The notes: generated by a model not told the origin, from the letters alone. Positions 1 to 6,982 are shown, counted from the stretch's first letter. The stretch: DNA of 35,157 nucleotides from Thiohalocapsa sp. (GCA_028277725.1 JANQFX010000030.1:1-35157), one strand, 5' to 3'. Made by a program: numbers and translations.

Positions 1-370
1 TCGGCGTACGCCTTCAAACCCTGACCGCGTGCCCGGCAGCGGCGAAGGTGCGCCAGCCAGACCGCGCGACGATCCGATGACGGCACCCCGGCGTGCCGAT
101 CTGCGCTGCTTCCCATCGCTCGTTCTTCCCACTTGGATTGAGTGCGGGGTGAACTCTGCCCGATCGCCCGGCGCATGGGCAGGTGGGGTTTGTGGAGCGC
201 TTACGCACAAAGAACAACGCCATAGGCCCTTCCGCGAGAGCCTTCGGTAGGGGCCCGCGGATGCCCGGCAGTTCCTCCTGAATTGAAATTTGTCGCCCGG
301 TGGCCCGTCCGCAGTGCAGTAACGGCGGGCTCCTTGTGGGGCCCGCCGTGGTCGACGTCGGTCGTCTTGC
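1..370. other. No gene recognised (left flank)
   Basis: Short open frames occur on both strands but none has a recognisable product, a good ribosome binding site or convincing composition. The only structure I see is the hairpin at 322-349. Confidence 0.5.
322..349 (-). terminator. Hairpin downstream of DUF2958 gene
   Basis: A perfect 9-bp inverted repeat (ACGGCGGGC / GCCCGCCGT, 10-base loop) lies about 20 bases past the stop of the minus-strand gene at 371-733. There is no clear T-run on either side, so a terminator role rests on position and stem strength only. Confidence 0.35.
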
Positions 371-733
371 TCACGTCACGATACGTTGGGCGGAGTGCGC
401 GTCCTTGGCATATTCCGTGATGGTCTTGTTGGCGGTGAAGTGGCGGTCGCGTTCGACGGGGAGGCTAAAGGGGCCGCGGAGTTGTTCGATCTCCGAGATC
501 GCGACGTCGCCGAGTTCGGGGAAGCCCTGGCCGAGGTCGCAGAGACCGAAGGCGATGTCGGGGTCGGTGGGGTAGATCTCGGTCAAGAGCCAGGTCGCGC
601 TCGCGTCCGGGGTGAAGAGCTTCACGACCGGCTGAAAGTCGATCCAGTCGCCGCGGGCCTTGGCCTCTCTTTGCTTCTCTCCGTTCTTTAAGAGCTTCTC
701 GCGCAGGGCTTTGGTAAGGAGCGTTGCGCCCAT
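371..733 (-). CDS. DUF2958 family protein
   Basis: A 120-residue soluble protein. The order of motifs matches DUF2958: an N-terminal LLTKALREKL, a central PVVKLFTPDASATWLLTE, then FGLCDLGQGFPELGD and near the C-terminus RGPFSLPVERDRHF. DUF2958 proteins are common on plasmids, integrative elements and phages; their function is not established. The start is well supported: AGGAG at 740-744 lies six bases before the ATG. A hairpin (745-759) sits directly upstream of that site in the leader. Nothing suggests truncation. The neighbours (RadC, toprim-like and small orphan genes) fit an accessory-element setting. The family call is from memory of the motif pattern; I am fairly sure of it. Confidence 0.8.
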   Translation of the reverse strand: MGATLLTKALREKLLKNGEKQREAKARGDWIDFQPVVKLFTPDASATWLLTEIYPTDPDIAFGLCDLGQGFPELGDVAISEIEQLRGPFSLPVERDRHFTANKTITEYAKDAHSAQRIVT

Positions 734-744
734 GTGCTTCTCCT

Positions 745-791
745 GAGGGATTGTCCCTCGCCCCCGTGCACCGGGGGCATTGCGCCCCCGG
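745..791. repeat. Two hairpins in DUF2958 leader
   Basis: GAGGGA-TTG-TCCCTC (745-759) and CCGGGGGC-attgc-GCCCCCGG (771-791) are adjacent perfect inverted repeats between the minus-strand DUF2958 gene and the plus-strand gene at 856. The first is next to the DUF2958 Shine-Dalgarno sequence and could affect translation; no function is shown. Confidence 0.4.
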
Positions 792-855
792 ACTGGTTGG
801 CCGGAGAATGTGGTTCTCAGTACACAGTACGCTTCAATGGGGATGGGTCAAGGCC

Positions 856-1203
856 ATGCACATACTTCACCGAATGCTGCTCCGGCTTTTCGCCGTCCCT
901 TTGCTTTTGCTCCTGGCATCTGTGGCGGCAATCTGGTTCCTTGGCTTGTTCGTTCCAGCTCAGATGGACGACACGCTACTCTCTGGCCTGGGCCAGCGGG
1001 CTCGCGAGGCCGCACTTCCCATATTCCTGGCTATTTTTGGGGCGGCGATCGTGACAGCCCTCTACCAGGTGTTCCAATTCTGGCGGTGGCATGCTGGAGA
1101 TACTGATGTATGCCACAACTGTTGGGGCATGGTTGCCACGCGCCGTGGGCGCTATGGCCTGTATTGGCGCTGCTTGGCCTGTGGAGCAACCAAGAAAATA
1201 TAA
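856..1203 (+). CDS. Small membrane protein with C-terminal zinc ribbon
   Basis: A 115-residue protein of no family I recognise. Residues about 8-34 form a strong hydrophobic segment (LFAVPLLLLLASVAAIWFL) and a second lies near 53-72 (LPIFLAIFGAAIVTALYQVF). After these comes a CxxC...CxxC pattern (CHNC, then CLAC about 20 residues later), which reads as a small zinc ribbon probably facing the cytoplasm. The frame opens upstream to 724, but that N-terminal extension looks non-coding. I chose ATG 856 because AAGG lies just upstream and the first membrane segment then begins close to the N-terminus. Comparable membrane-plus-ribbon proteins occur on plasmids, but I cannot assign a role. Confidence 0.55.
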   Translation: MHILHRMLLRLFAVPLLLLLASVAAIWFLGLFVPAQMDDTLLSGLGQRAREAALPIFLAIFGAAIVTALYQVFQFWRWHAGDTDVCHNCWGMVATRRGRYGLYWRCLACGATKKI

Positions 1204-1238
1204 AACGTACGAAGATCGAGCCGGACAGTCCTGTCGAC

Positions 1239-1613
1239 GTGCTCTTCAGTCCGCGCGAGCGGGATCTCGCCATCGAGGAGACGTTCGCGGGGCCGAACCT
1301 GACCAAGCGGTTGCGGCTCGCGACTGTGGCGGGTGAGAAGATTGTTGTCCGCTACACGCTCGGTGATCTCGATGAGCTCGCGGGGTTCATCGCCGCCGTG
1401 GCAAATTACGCGGACGGTGTTGGGCTACAGGATGAGCTCGACGGACTGTTCGACCGGCTCAGGGATGAGATGGAGTCGTGCGATGGTGGGGGCGGTAGGA
1501 GTGGTGCTGCCGTAGCGGAAGCCGCCGGCATCGGTGGACGATGCGCAGGGAGGTCTCGCGTGAGCCGCAAGCCTGGCACCGGTTTAGATTATGCGCAGGA
1601 CGTTGATTGTTAG
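1239..1613 (+). CDS. Small acidic hypothetical protein
   Basis: The convincing part is residues about 1-85: SPRERDLAIEETFAGPNLTKR, a short beta-rich stretch, then the helical LDELAGFIAAVANYADG and ELDGLFDRLRDEMES. Small proteins of this pattern occur in plasmid and prophage regions, with unknown function. The start is uncertain: the frame is open from 1110, overlapping the preceding gene, and GTG 1239 is the first plausible start after it, with no clear ribosome site. The C-terminal 40 residues (Gly/Arg-rich) look unlike coding sequence and may be a frameshifted tail. Confidence 0.45.
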   Translation: MLFSPRERDLAIEETFAGPNLTKRLRLATVAGEKIVVRYTLGDLDELAGFIAAVANYADGVGLQDELDGLFDRLRDEMESCDGGGGRSGAAVAEAAGIGGRCAGRSRVSRKPGTGLDYAQDVDC

Positions 1614-1865
1614 GCTCGGTGGCAGAGCTGCGCGGTCAAGCGGAGCATACCTGCCGCATGTGTCGCAGAAGGCTAGGGTGTCGAAGGGCTAGGCCGGGAA
1701 GTCCCCGATGGTGTTTCTGGTCGCGCTCATTCCTTGTGCTTAGACGCGCGGAGGCTCAGAGGATGCGCCCGTGCCGCTCAAGCAGGCGGTCGGTGCGGGG
1801 GAAGGGAGGTAGCGACGTGGAGCAGTGGTGTTCTCATACGGCGTCAACACAATGAGGTGCACCGC

Positions 1866-2180
1866 ATGTTCGAAGTGATCCTTGTCATCGTATTCCTGTT
1901 CCTGGTCGCGGCCTACATGGTCGACTTGACATTGCTGGATTGTATCGCGTGGTTTGGAGTCGGTTTTAGGTGGCCTGTAGAGCAGGGAGGGAGGTGCATT
2001 GACGACTGGTATGCAGGGCGTAGAGTGTATACACCATGGACAAGACACAGGGACACACACCAGAGCCGGTTACGCTCAACAAGGATATCTTCGAGTACGC
2101 GAACGAGTGGGCGGCGCTCGATAGCGACAATCGTCTCGTCGAGCACGCGACGCGACTTCCGGAGCTGCTTGGTAAGTTGA
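1866..2180 (+). CDS. Possible short transmembrane ORF
   Basis: From ATG 1866 the frame encodes one clear membrane helix (VILVIVFLFLVAAYMVDL) followed by an aromatic stretch ending near residue 55. After about 2030 the frame runs out of phase under the better gene at 2036 and looks like noise, so any real product is probably short, broken or frameshifted. Region 1614-1865 shows nothing I can support. Confidence 0.25.
   Translation: MFEVILVIVFLFLVAAYMVDLTLLDCIAWFGVGFRWPVEQGGRCIDDWYAGRRVYTPWTRHRDTHQSRLRSTRISSSTRTSGRRSIATIVSSSTRRDFRSCLVS
2025..2034. promoter_or_regulatory. Palindrome GTGTATACAC before start codon
   Basis: A perfect 10-base palindrome ends one base before ATG 2036. Its core TATACA could also serve as a -10 box for a leaderless message. 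GTATAC recurs at 2377-2382 in a promoter-like context, so a shared operator is possible but unproven. Confidence 0.3.
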
Positions 2181-2260
2181 CGCCTGAGCAGGAGGCGCAG
2201 GGCCTCACCTACATGCAGGTATTTCCGCGGGGGATGTCGTTTGTCGGCTCGCGAGTATGA
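2036..2260 (+). CDS. Small hypothetical protein (74 aa)
   Basis: A compact, acidic, mostly helical protein with good coding character: DIFEYANEWAALDSDNRL, then ELLGKLTPEQEAQGLTYMQV. I know no family for it. No Shine-Dalgarno precedes the ATG; a palindrome with a -10-like core sits immediately upstream, so the message may be leaderless. Its stop overlaps the ATG of a further short frame (ATGA at 2257-2260), suggesting translational coupling. Confidence 0.5.
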   Translation: MDKTQGHTPEPVTLNKDIFEYANEWAALDSDNRLVEHATRLPELLGKLTPEQEAQGLTYMQVFPRGMSFVGSRV

Positions 2261-2361
2261 AGTACCTGTACTGGAAGGTGCCGCCACTTGAGGACAGAGA
2301 CCCGTGGACGCGACGGCAGTATCGTCCGCGTCACGCTCGCGGGGCCGGAACGGTCGCTTGA
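2257..2361 (+). CDS. Tiny ORF overlapping upstream stop
   Basis: A 34-residue frame begins MKYLYWKVPPLEDRDPW and starts at an ATGA overlap with the preceding gene. The first half reads like protein; the Arg-rich tail does not. It could be a real coupled microprotein or the start of a truncated gene. Confidence 0.25.
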   Translation: MKYLYWKVPPLEDRDPWTRRQYRPRHARGAGTVA

Positions 2362-2385
2362 CAGTGCCTTTATTAGGTATACACT
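2358..2385 (+). promoter_or_regulatory. Candidate sigma-70 promoter
   Basis: TTGACA (2358-2363, perfect -35) is followed after 16 bases by TACACT (2380-2385). The only thing downstream on the same strand is the terminator hairpin at 2412-2435, so the transcript would be very short and antisense to the end of the PemK gene. Confidence 0.35.
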
Positions 2386-2409
2386 GTATGCATAAATGGC
2401 CGCAAGGCT

Positions 2410-2841
2410 CTAGAACCCCTCTCCGGAGGGGTTCTTACATTCTGCGCCAGGAAAATTCAGTGCAATGATCTTATTTTGGATGTCGCGAAATTCTTTCTCA
2501 GGAACGCGAGCCATGCGGGCGCGCAGGCGCTTGCTGCTTATCGTACGCAGTTGAGAGAGAACGACACGTGAATCGCGCAGTGCTTGCACTGCAAGGGTGT
2601 GGTGAAATCGGGAGTCCTTGGAAGCACGGGTCAGTGGGGCAATAAGTGCCATGTCTTCATTAAAGCGCCGCAAAATGAGTACGGGTCGCAGGAAGTGATC
2701 GTTCTTGCCGTCAGTCTCGACTCCAAGATTGATACCCAGCGAGCACCACCAGATCTCGCGATCATGGAAGCTACGCGGTTTTTCGGTGATAGTCTGTAGC
2801 GACTTCTTAAGATCATTCCATTGATCAAAATCTTTTTTCAT
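2410..2841 (-). CDS. PemK/MazF-family toxin, solitary
   Basis: The core matches the PemK/MazF fold: REIWWCSLGINLGVE at about residues 27-41 corresponds to the family's GEIWWVDLG...G.E start, followed by RPVLILRRFN and IAPLTRA, which hold the family's conserved Arg and Thr. Family members are mostly sequence-specific mRNA endonucleases normally neutralised by a small antitoxin. No antitoxin-like gene precedes it. An N-terminal helical extension (about 25 residues) comes before the fold. I chose ATG 2841; a GTG at 2857-2859, inside the inverted repeat, is the alternative and adds six residues. DNA here is more AT-rich than the flanks, suggesting recent transfer. Confidence 0.75.
   Translation of the reverse strand: MKKDFDQWNDLKKSLQTITEKPRSFHDREIWWCSLGINLGVETDGKNDHFLRPVLILRRFNEDMALIAPLTRASKDSRFHHTLAVQALRDSRVVLSQLRTISSKRLRARMARVPEKEFRDIQNKIIALNFPGAECKNPSGEGF
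2412..2435. terminator. Strong hairpin at PemK 3' end
   Basis: AGAACCCCTC / GAGGGGTTCT, a perfect 10-bp stem with a TCCG loop. It overlaps the stop codon and the last codons of the minus-strand toxin gene. Neither side has a long T-run (TTCTTACATT on plus), so efficiency is uncertain. It can act in both directions. Confidence 0.6.
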
Positions 2842-2844
2842 GAT

Positions 2845-2867
2845 TGAGTGCGTTTGCACTCATCATA
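2845..2867 (-). promoter_or_regulatory. -10 box and operator of the PemK gene
   Basis: On the minus strand TATGAT (2862-2867) is a good -10 box. It overlaps by one base the perfect inverted repeat TGAGTGC-4-GCACTCA (2845-2862). Transcription would begin inside the repeat, leaving a leader of under 20 bases. A repressor bound to the repeat would block initiation. I see no convincing -35. Confidence 0.45.
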
Positions 2868-2886
2868 CCATGCACAGCACGAGCGA

Positions 2887-3165
2887 CTAGATTGACCGAC
2901 ACCAAGACAGCCGTATACTTTCAAGATACGCGCCCCATCCGTCCGCAAGGCCCAATAGGGTATTTGCAATCTGAACAATACCTATGAAGCTAAGCAGTTC
3001 TTGCCATAGAACTTCAGGCTCTGCAAAGCTTACAAAGACCACGCCGGCACGTTGGGGATTCAAGGTGTTGCGCGTGCTTGCCTTTGGTGTATAGTGGGAC
3101 TGTGCCTGTGGGCGAAAGCCCCGTTCAGCCAACACATTGCTGTAAGCTGAAAGCAGGCATACCAA
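2887..3165 (-). CDS. Uncertain ORF (92 aa)
   Basis: A TTG-started frame with fairly protein-like composition (AGVVFVSFAEPEVLWQELL, then IVQIANTLLGLADGWGAYLE). It has no family I recognise and no ribosome site. It sits between the PemK gene and a terminator. It might be a truncated remnant; I would not rely on it. Confidence 0.25.
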   Translation of the reverse strand: MVCLLSAYSNVLAERGFRPQAQSHYTPKASTRNTLNPQRAGVVFVSFAEPEVLWQELLSFIGIVQIANTLLGLADGWGAYLESIRLSWCRSI

Positions 3166-3170
3166 AGGAA

Positions 3171-3190
3171 CCGCCGAGAGGCGGTTTTTT
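3171..3190 (+). terminator. Rho-independent terminator
   Basis: CCGCC-GAGA-GGCGG is followed directly by six T. On the minus strand the same hairpin lies three bases past the stop of the pseudogene at 3193-3696, so it may also end that gene. Confidence 0.7.
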
Positions 3191-3192
3191 GG

Positions 3193-3696
3193 TTACTCAT
3201 CTAAAATGGTGTCACTCGCGAGCTTGTATGATGCCTTCCGTTTAAGATTGGTGTCAGACATAACGCTCCAAAAGTGTGGGATGCCGTTTCCAACCTGACG
3301 CACGATGGCACGGACACGTATCTTGTCCGCTCCTTCCCCAAGTATCGCGACAAAGCCCCAGTACCGCATCTCCTTCATCTCTCGGGAACCATCCGACTTC
3401 TTCTTCCGTCCTACTGCGCCCCACTGTTTTCAATACTCCTGCACCGTCCCCGACTTACTGATGACCGTGTGCGCAGCAGGTATAAGTCGAAACTTGTGCA
3501 TCTGTGCTTCCTTGCTTCGCTCACTGCCGTGTGTGTTATACCGGAGGTGATGAAAGCCATCTGAATGGAACGTGACGGCTTGACCGAGGTACGGACAACG
3601 AACAGCACCAATGCGGTCATACCGCTTGCGTGCCTTTCCGAGTTCCTGCTTGTGGCGAGACAACACTCCCATATGCAGAGAGCATACTGCAATCAC
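3193..3696 (-). pseudogene. Nuclease-like (BECR-type?) gene with in-frame stop
   Basis: Two open segments in the same reading frame (3433-3696 and 3193-3429) are separated only by TGA at 3430-3432. Joined, they give about 167 residues resembling a conserved family: KARKRYDRIGAVRCPYLGQ, HSDGFHHLRYNTHGSERSK, then after the stop KIRVRAIVRQVGNGIPHFWS. The VRAIVRQVG-N-G...HFWSVM pattern recalls the Barnase-EndoU-ColicinE5/D-RelE-like nuclease group, a fold I suggest but cannot prove. By recalled family alignment the stop stands where Arg is usual, so CGA to TGA is likely. The N-terminal start is uncertain (3696 or Met 3672). It lies beside a solitary PemK toxin. Confidence 0.6.
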
Positions 3697-3835
3697 ACGC
3701 CTGCGGACACTTGACGGGGCATGGTATGCATGTGGATTTGGCGGGCCTTGACCTGGTGATTGTGCATCAGCGAGGTCGGTTTTTAGACCGGCACCGCATC
3801 TATCGCCATCACGCCGGTACGCTAGCGAGGCGGGG

Positions 3836-3861
3836 AAATATGGCAGGGTAGAGCCATATTT
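3836..3861. repeat. Inverted repeat AAATATGGC
   Basis: Perfect 9-bp arms AAATATGGC / GCCATATTT around an 8-base loop, followed by TT on the plus strand. It could be a weak plus-strand terminator or half of a compound site with the repeat 12 bases further on. Confidence 0.4.
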
Positions 3862-3873
3862 TAGGTGTTTCTG

Positions 3874-3903
3874 AACTGAGTATAATTTTCCTTATACTCA
3901 GTT
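3874..3903. repeat. Perfect 12-bp inverted repeat AACTGAGTATAA
   Basis: AACTGAGTATAA / TTATACTCAGTT with a TTTTCC spacer. The arms contain TATAA/TTATA, so it resembles an operator overlying divergent -10 boxes as much as a hairpin. No adjacent gene obviously uses it. Confidence 0.45.
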
Positions 3904-4086
3904 TCGATCGAGGAGGCCCTGGATATGGCCTCCTGCGTTGCGAAGTTGCACCGTTCTCGGCGAGACTTTACAGAAGAATAATTATTCAAACAGGGAGATT
4001 CTACAGTTGGTAGAGTTATAGACTGCGCGCACACGTCTGCCTCTCCACTCGTAGAACACGCACTGGCACGTGTGTCGATGCGTATG

Positions 4087-4323
4087 TCAGCGGACGCTGC
4101 GGAGGACGTCGGCGCCAGGTCGTTGGTTCGCGACGTTGTGACCGCGGAACTCAAAGTCCGGCCAACGCTGCTCGCATGCTTTGAGCGCCGCGAGCATCTC
4201 TGAGCGCGTCATGAGCTGCACCTCGAATGGCGACCAGTCCTTGTAGTGGTTTGCATCGGCGTCGACGCAGCGCTGGATCATCCACCCGCGGGATTCGGGT
4301 TCGCCGTGGATGACAACGTGCAT
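4087..4323 (-). CDS. Small hypothetical protein, surviving copy of module gene 2
   Basis: A 78-residue protein beginning MHVVIHGEPESRGWM, with IQRCVDADANHYKDWSPFEV and the helical RSEMLAALKACEQRWPDFEF. Coding character is good but I know no family. The important evidence is internal: a diverged relative of the 5' half of this gene lies at about 6130-6235, in the same orientation and in the same position relative to a toprim-like gene. Upstream at 4365-4530 is the remnant of that toprim-like gene's second copy. So this gene is the retained half of a duplicated two-gene unit. The ATG is at 4321-4323; no strong ribosome site is visible. Confidence 0.6.
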   Translation of the reverse strand: MHVVIHGEPESRGWMIQRCVDADANHYKDWSPFEVQLMTRSEMLAALKACEQRWPDFEFRGHNVANQRPGADVLRSVR

Positions 4324-4364
4324 ATCGGTACTTCTGGGCGGGTCTATTGGTCACTATGCCTGAC

Positions 4365-4530
4365 TCCCGGGCATGTACGGGAACGGAGACGGTCGAGGAT
4401 CTGGAGACGAAAACGCACGCCGTACATATGGCTCGGCTGTTGGCAACCAGTAGGCCGTCCTAGGCGTGGGAGGGGATGAGTACTTTGTTGTGCAGCATCA
4501 TGCCCTTCCCCGCGAAGTAGCCTAGGCGAG
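4365..4530 (-). pseudogene. Remnant of a second toprim-like gene copy
   Basis: Two blocks match the intact module. Plus-strand 4365-4415 aligns with 6268-6318 (both contain a GGTCGA-GAT...GGGGACGAAAA-like run just downstream of the gene). Plus-strand 4440-4525 aligns with 6752-6835 inside the intact gene, including GGCAACCAG, CCGTC, CTTCCC-GC and AAGTAGCC at matching spacing. About 425 bases present in the intact copy are missing between the blocks. No frame survives. The stretch 4531-4783 beyond it shows nothing I can support. Confidence 0.65.
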
Positions 4531-4783
4531 GGCGCGCCGGGTCTGCTCGCGTCCGTCTCGGCCTTCCGCCCGAGTATTTGCGGTCATCGCCTGAACGTCT
4601 GCTTCCGGTAACATAGCGGGCGCTAATAGGCCACTGCGTGATCGTCGGCTGACCCGAAGGAGATATCAGCGGCGCGCGTATCGCCTGAGCTCAGGTGCGT
4701 TTGAGGCGGCGCCTGCTTCTGCAATAGCGAAAGTAGGTGGCGGGTCAAGGCTCACCTCCAGCGATTCGTTATGTGGCGCCCCG

Positions 4784-5656
4784 CTACGATTGTACGTTGT
4801 CTTGGCACTCCTGCCTTTGCCGCCTCACCAACATCGGCATGAGCCTGATGAGGTTAATGTGCCCGCAACTTTGGCACGGCACATCAAGTTGATCACTTTG
4901 TTTTAGATCATCGACAAGGCGCTGGGGAAAAGCAACTTCGGCGCCACATCCGTCGCATTGCGTTGATGCAGTGCGCTGAACGTAAAAAATCTCCTCTCCC
5001 TCCTTGTGGATTTGATAAGACTCTTTGCAATGTGGATTGACGCAGTTAACCACTTGACCGTGTCTTAGCAGCTTCTTGATTCGTCTAATCTCGGTTCCAC
5101 AGGTGGCACACGGGAAGAAGTAGTTTTCCCCCAACGCAGAGGACAGAAGAGTTCCGGATTTGAGCTTCTCCAACTCCACCAAAGTCGCTGTTACCTGGCG
5201 CTTGATATCCGCCGGGTTTCCATAGGAACGCACCTCGTCAGATTTGTCGGCGGGCAACCTCGAATGCAGCGCTACCCGAGAAAGGGCATTCCATAATTTG
5301 CCCAGCTTTGACAAATTCAAAGCGGCTTGTTCACCAATCTGGATGTACTCCCGTGCTTCGAATTCTTCGCGGGTCAAGGGAGGCTCGTCACTCGGCACGG
5401 GCTCCTTGGATATTGACAATGTGAAGCCACTAGCCGCCAGTGTATTTGCATCGTTAACGACCTGCTGCACAACGTGCTTAGGCTGCCATTTGGCCAGCTC
5501 GTCGTATGAGATGTGTGCGTACGACATCTTAAGACGGTCGTAGCAAACCTGTTCAATCGTCAGACGACATTCAAGTGCGGCGTAGGTCAGCGAAGCTTCT
5601 GAAGCTTCTTCCAACAAAGCCTCAATCACGCTGATCCGCTGAGCTATATTAATCAT
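4784..5656 (-). CDS. Protein with two C-terminal zinc ribbons, unknown function
   Basis: A 290-residue soluble protein. Residues 1-170 are helical with no motif I recognise. The C-terminal third carries two four-cysteine clusters: C183-x2-C186...C205-x4-C210 and C234-x2-C237...C261-x2-C264, each typical of a zinc ribbon. A helical scaffold with terminal ribbons suggests nucleic-acid or protein binding, but no catalytic motif is visible. The gene stands alone between the two copies of the toprim/MHVV module. Its upstream region contains no clear Shine-Dalgarno. GC content looks lower than in the RND and amylase genes, in keeping with acquired DNA. Confidence 0.7.
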   Translation of the reverse strand: MINIAQRISVIEALLEEASEASLTYAALECRLTIEQVCYDRLKMSYAHISYDELAKWQPKHVVQQVVNDANTLAASGFTLSISKEPVPSDEPPLTREEFEAREYIQIGEQAALNLSKLGKLWNALSRVALHSRLPADKSDEVRSYGNPADIKRQVTATLVELEKLKSGTLLSSALGENYFFPCATCGTEIRRIKKLLRHGQVVNCVNPHCKESYQIHKEGEEIFYVQRTASTQCDGCGAEVAFPQRLVDDLKQSDQLDVPCQSCGHINLIRLMPMLVRRQRQECQDNVQS

Positions 5657-6129
5657 GTCGGCGAGTGCACACCGCTTACCAAGCTATCAGAGCCCACATA
5701 ATCAGCAAAGATCAGCAGCATTCCCCTTTTTAGGGGTATGTTTGCTGGATCTTCGTGTTGCTTGGCGCCAGTCCAAAGCAGGAACGGTTACCCTGTTTCC
5801 GGATAACTTTCCCGAACCTCAGGTTATCCAGGAGTACGAGATTGTCGGACACCGATGAAGGTCGCCTATACCGTAGCAGGCTGCTGCGTCCCGCGAGGCC
5901 TTAGCGCAGTTCCTTTGGCTCCGGTTGTTGCCGAATCCTGCCGCTCTGAGCCGGCGGCGTCAATGCCGGCTCGTGGCCGTATGCTGCCGACTAGACGTCG
6001 CTGCCGGACGTCCGCAATACATCAGTTAGCGCTCGCGCTCCAAGGTGACCCGAAGGAATCCAAGGTTGGCGTCGGTAGGCAAACTACGCCAGTCGAACGT
6101 CCCGGCACAACATCACTCGCCGCTACGGT
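5657..6129. other. Gene-free region
   Basis: No supported gene. A 7-bp inverted repeat GGATAAC (5801-5807) / GTTATCC (5823-5829) with a 15-base spacer is the only structure I noted; short frames here lack coding character. Confidence 0.45.
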
Positions 6130-6235
6130 CGGCCGTCTTATGGGCCTGCATCGACATTGATGAAGTGCTGGATAATTCGCTCGCCGGTTCGGGGTCGCTG
6201 TTGGGGACGACGTGCACAGGCTGGTATCTCTGCGT
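6130..6235 (-). pseudogene. Remnant of second copy of the MHVV gene
   Basis: Plus-strand 6150-6230 aligns with 4245-4325, the 5' end of the intact small gene, base for base at most positions: TGCATCG, GCTGGAT, TCGGG, TCGC, GAC and ACGTGCA occur in order with matching spacing. The start codon has become GTG, small indels break the frame, and similarity fades beyond the first 25 codons. It lies downstream of the intact toprim-like gene just as the intact copy lies downstream of the toprim remnant. Confidence 0.6.
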
Positions 6236-6349
6236 GGCGCTCGTTGTGAGTATACCGGACGTGTCGAGATGTGCGGGGACGCGAACGGTCGAAGATTCGG
6301 GGACGAAAATGCACGACGAGCCCTCTGCGAGGCACGCCGTGCGTACGGA

Positions 6350-6973
6350 TCACCAGTCGGCGACCTGTAAGGCTACAGTATCGAGGAACTCATCCTCTGA
6401 GCCGTCGTGGTATCTGTGGAGTCGGACATGGAAGCGCCTGGAGAGCCGCTCGAGGTTCGCACCGTACTCGCGCGTCCAGGGCACATAGTGCACGCGGCCG
6501 CCGGAGCCTACGAGACGTGTAAGGAGCGCGAGCTGCGGCTCGTACATGGTCTCGGTCGGTAGTGCGAGGACGCGGCGGACGCCACGCTCATAGAGCCGCA
6601 GGACGTTCCAGATGTCGGACACGACCACGACGTCGTCCATGTACCAGCCGGCGTGCTCAGCACGAAAGCCGTTGAAGAGCTCCAGGCGCAGGTCGAAGTG
6701 CTTACAAGAAGGGTACGTGAACGAGCGGTCGTTCGGGGAGTACCCGGCGTAGGCAACCAGAAGACCGTCTGCATTGTGGAAGGGGACGACGATCTTGTCG
6801 TGCATGATCCCCTTCCCTGCAAAGTAGCCGACGCCAAACGCTCGGAGCGTCTCCGGCGCGAGGCGCAGCTCGTCGAGTACCTCATGCTCGACGTCGATCT
6901 TCTGCAGCGTGAAGGTGAGCGGTTGGTTGCGGCGGAGGAGGAGGTGGCGGGTGGCATCTGCATCGTGTCCCAT
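6350..6973 (-). CDS. Primase/toprim-like protein, degenerate active site
   Basis: A 207-residue protein. Residues 16-78 match the DnaG-type toprim N-terminal subdomain: NQPLTFTLQKID, ETLRAFGVGYFAGKGIM, then KIVVPFHNADGLLVAYAGYS. Residues 114-165 follow the toprim layout (VVVVSDIWNVLRLYERGVRRVLAL), but the metal-binding Glu expected in the first strand is replaced (VSD rather than VEG) and the later DxD is not visible, so catalysis is doubtful. The CHC2 zinc finger of true primases is absent. A strong GGGGGAG precedes ATG 6973, nine bases after the stop of the radC-like gene, so the two form an operon. Related toprim-type proteins are common on conjugative elements. Confidence 0.7.
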   Translation of the reverse strand: MGHDADATRHLLLRRNQPLTFTLQKIDVEHEVLDELRLAPETLRAFGVGYFAGKGIMHDKIVVPFHNADGLLVAYAGYSPNDRSFTYPSCKHFDLRLELFNGFRAEHAGWYMDDVVVVSDIWNVLRLYERGVRRVLALPTETMYEPQLALLTRLVGSGGRVHYVPWTREYGANLERLSRRFHVRLHRYHDGSEDEFLDTVALQVADW

Positions 6974-6982
6974 CGCTCCCCC

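Larger units (their letters stand above)
3697..4086. other. Gene-free AT-rich stretch with inverted repeats
   Basis: No credible gene. The stretch is AT-richer than its surroundings and contains the inverted repeats at 3836-3861 and 3874-3903 and a 12-base palindrome GAATAATTATTC at 3976-3987. Confidence 0.5.

Noticed and set aside
3430..3432. Recoded TGA (Trp or Gly) in the nuclease-like gene
   Set aside because: Many genes in the window end at TGA normally (for example OrfA at 8052-8054) and no other gene needs recoding, so a nonsense mutation is simpler.
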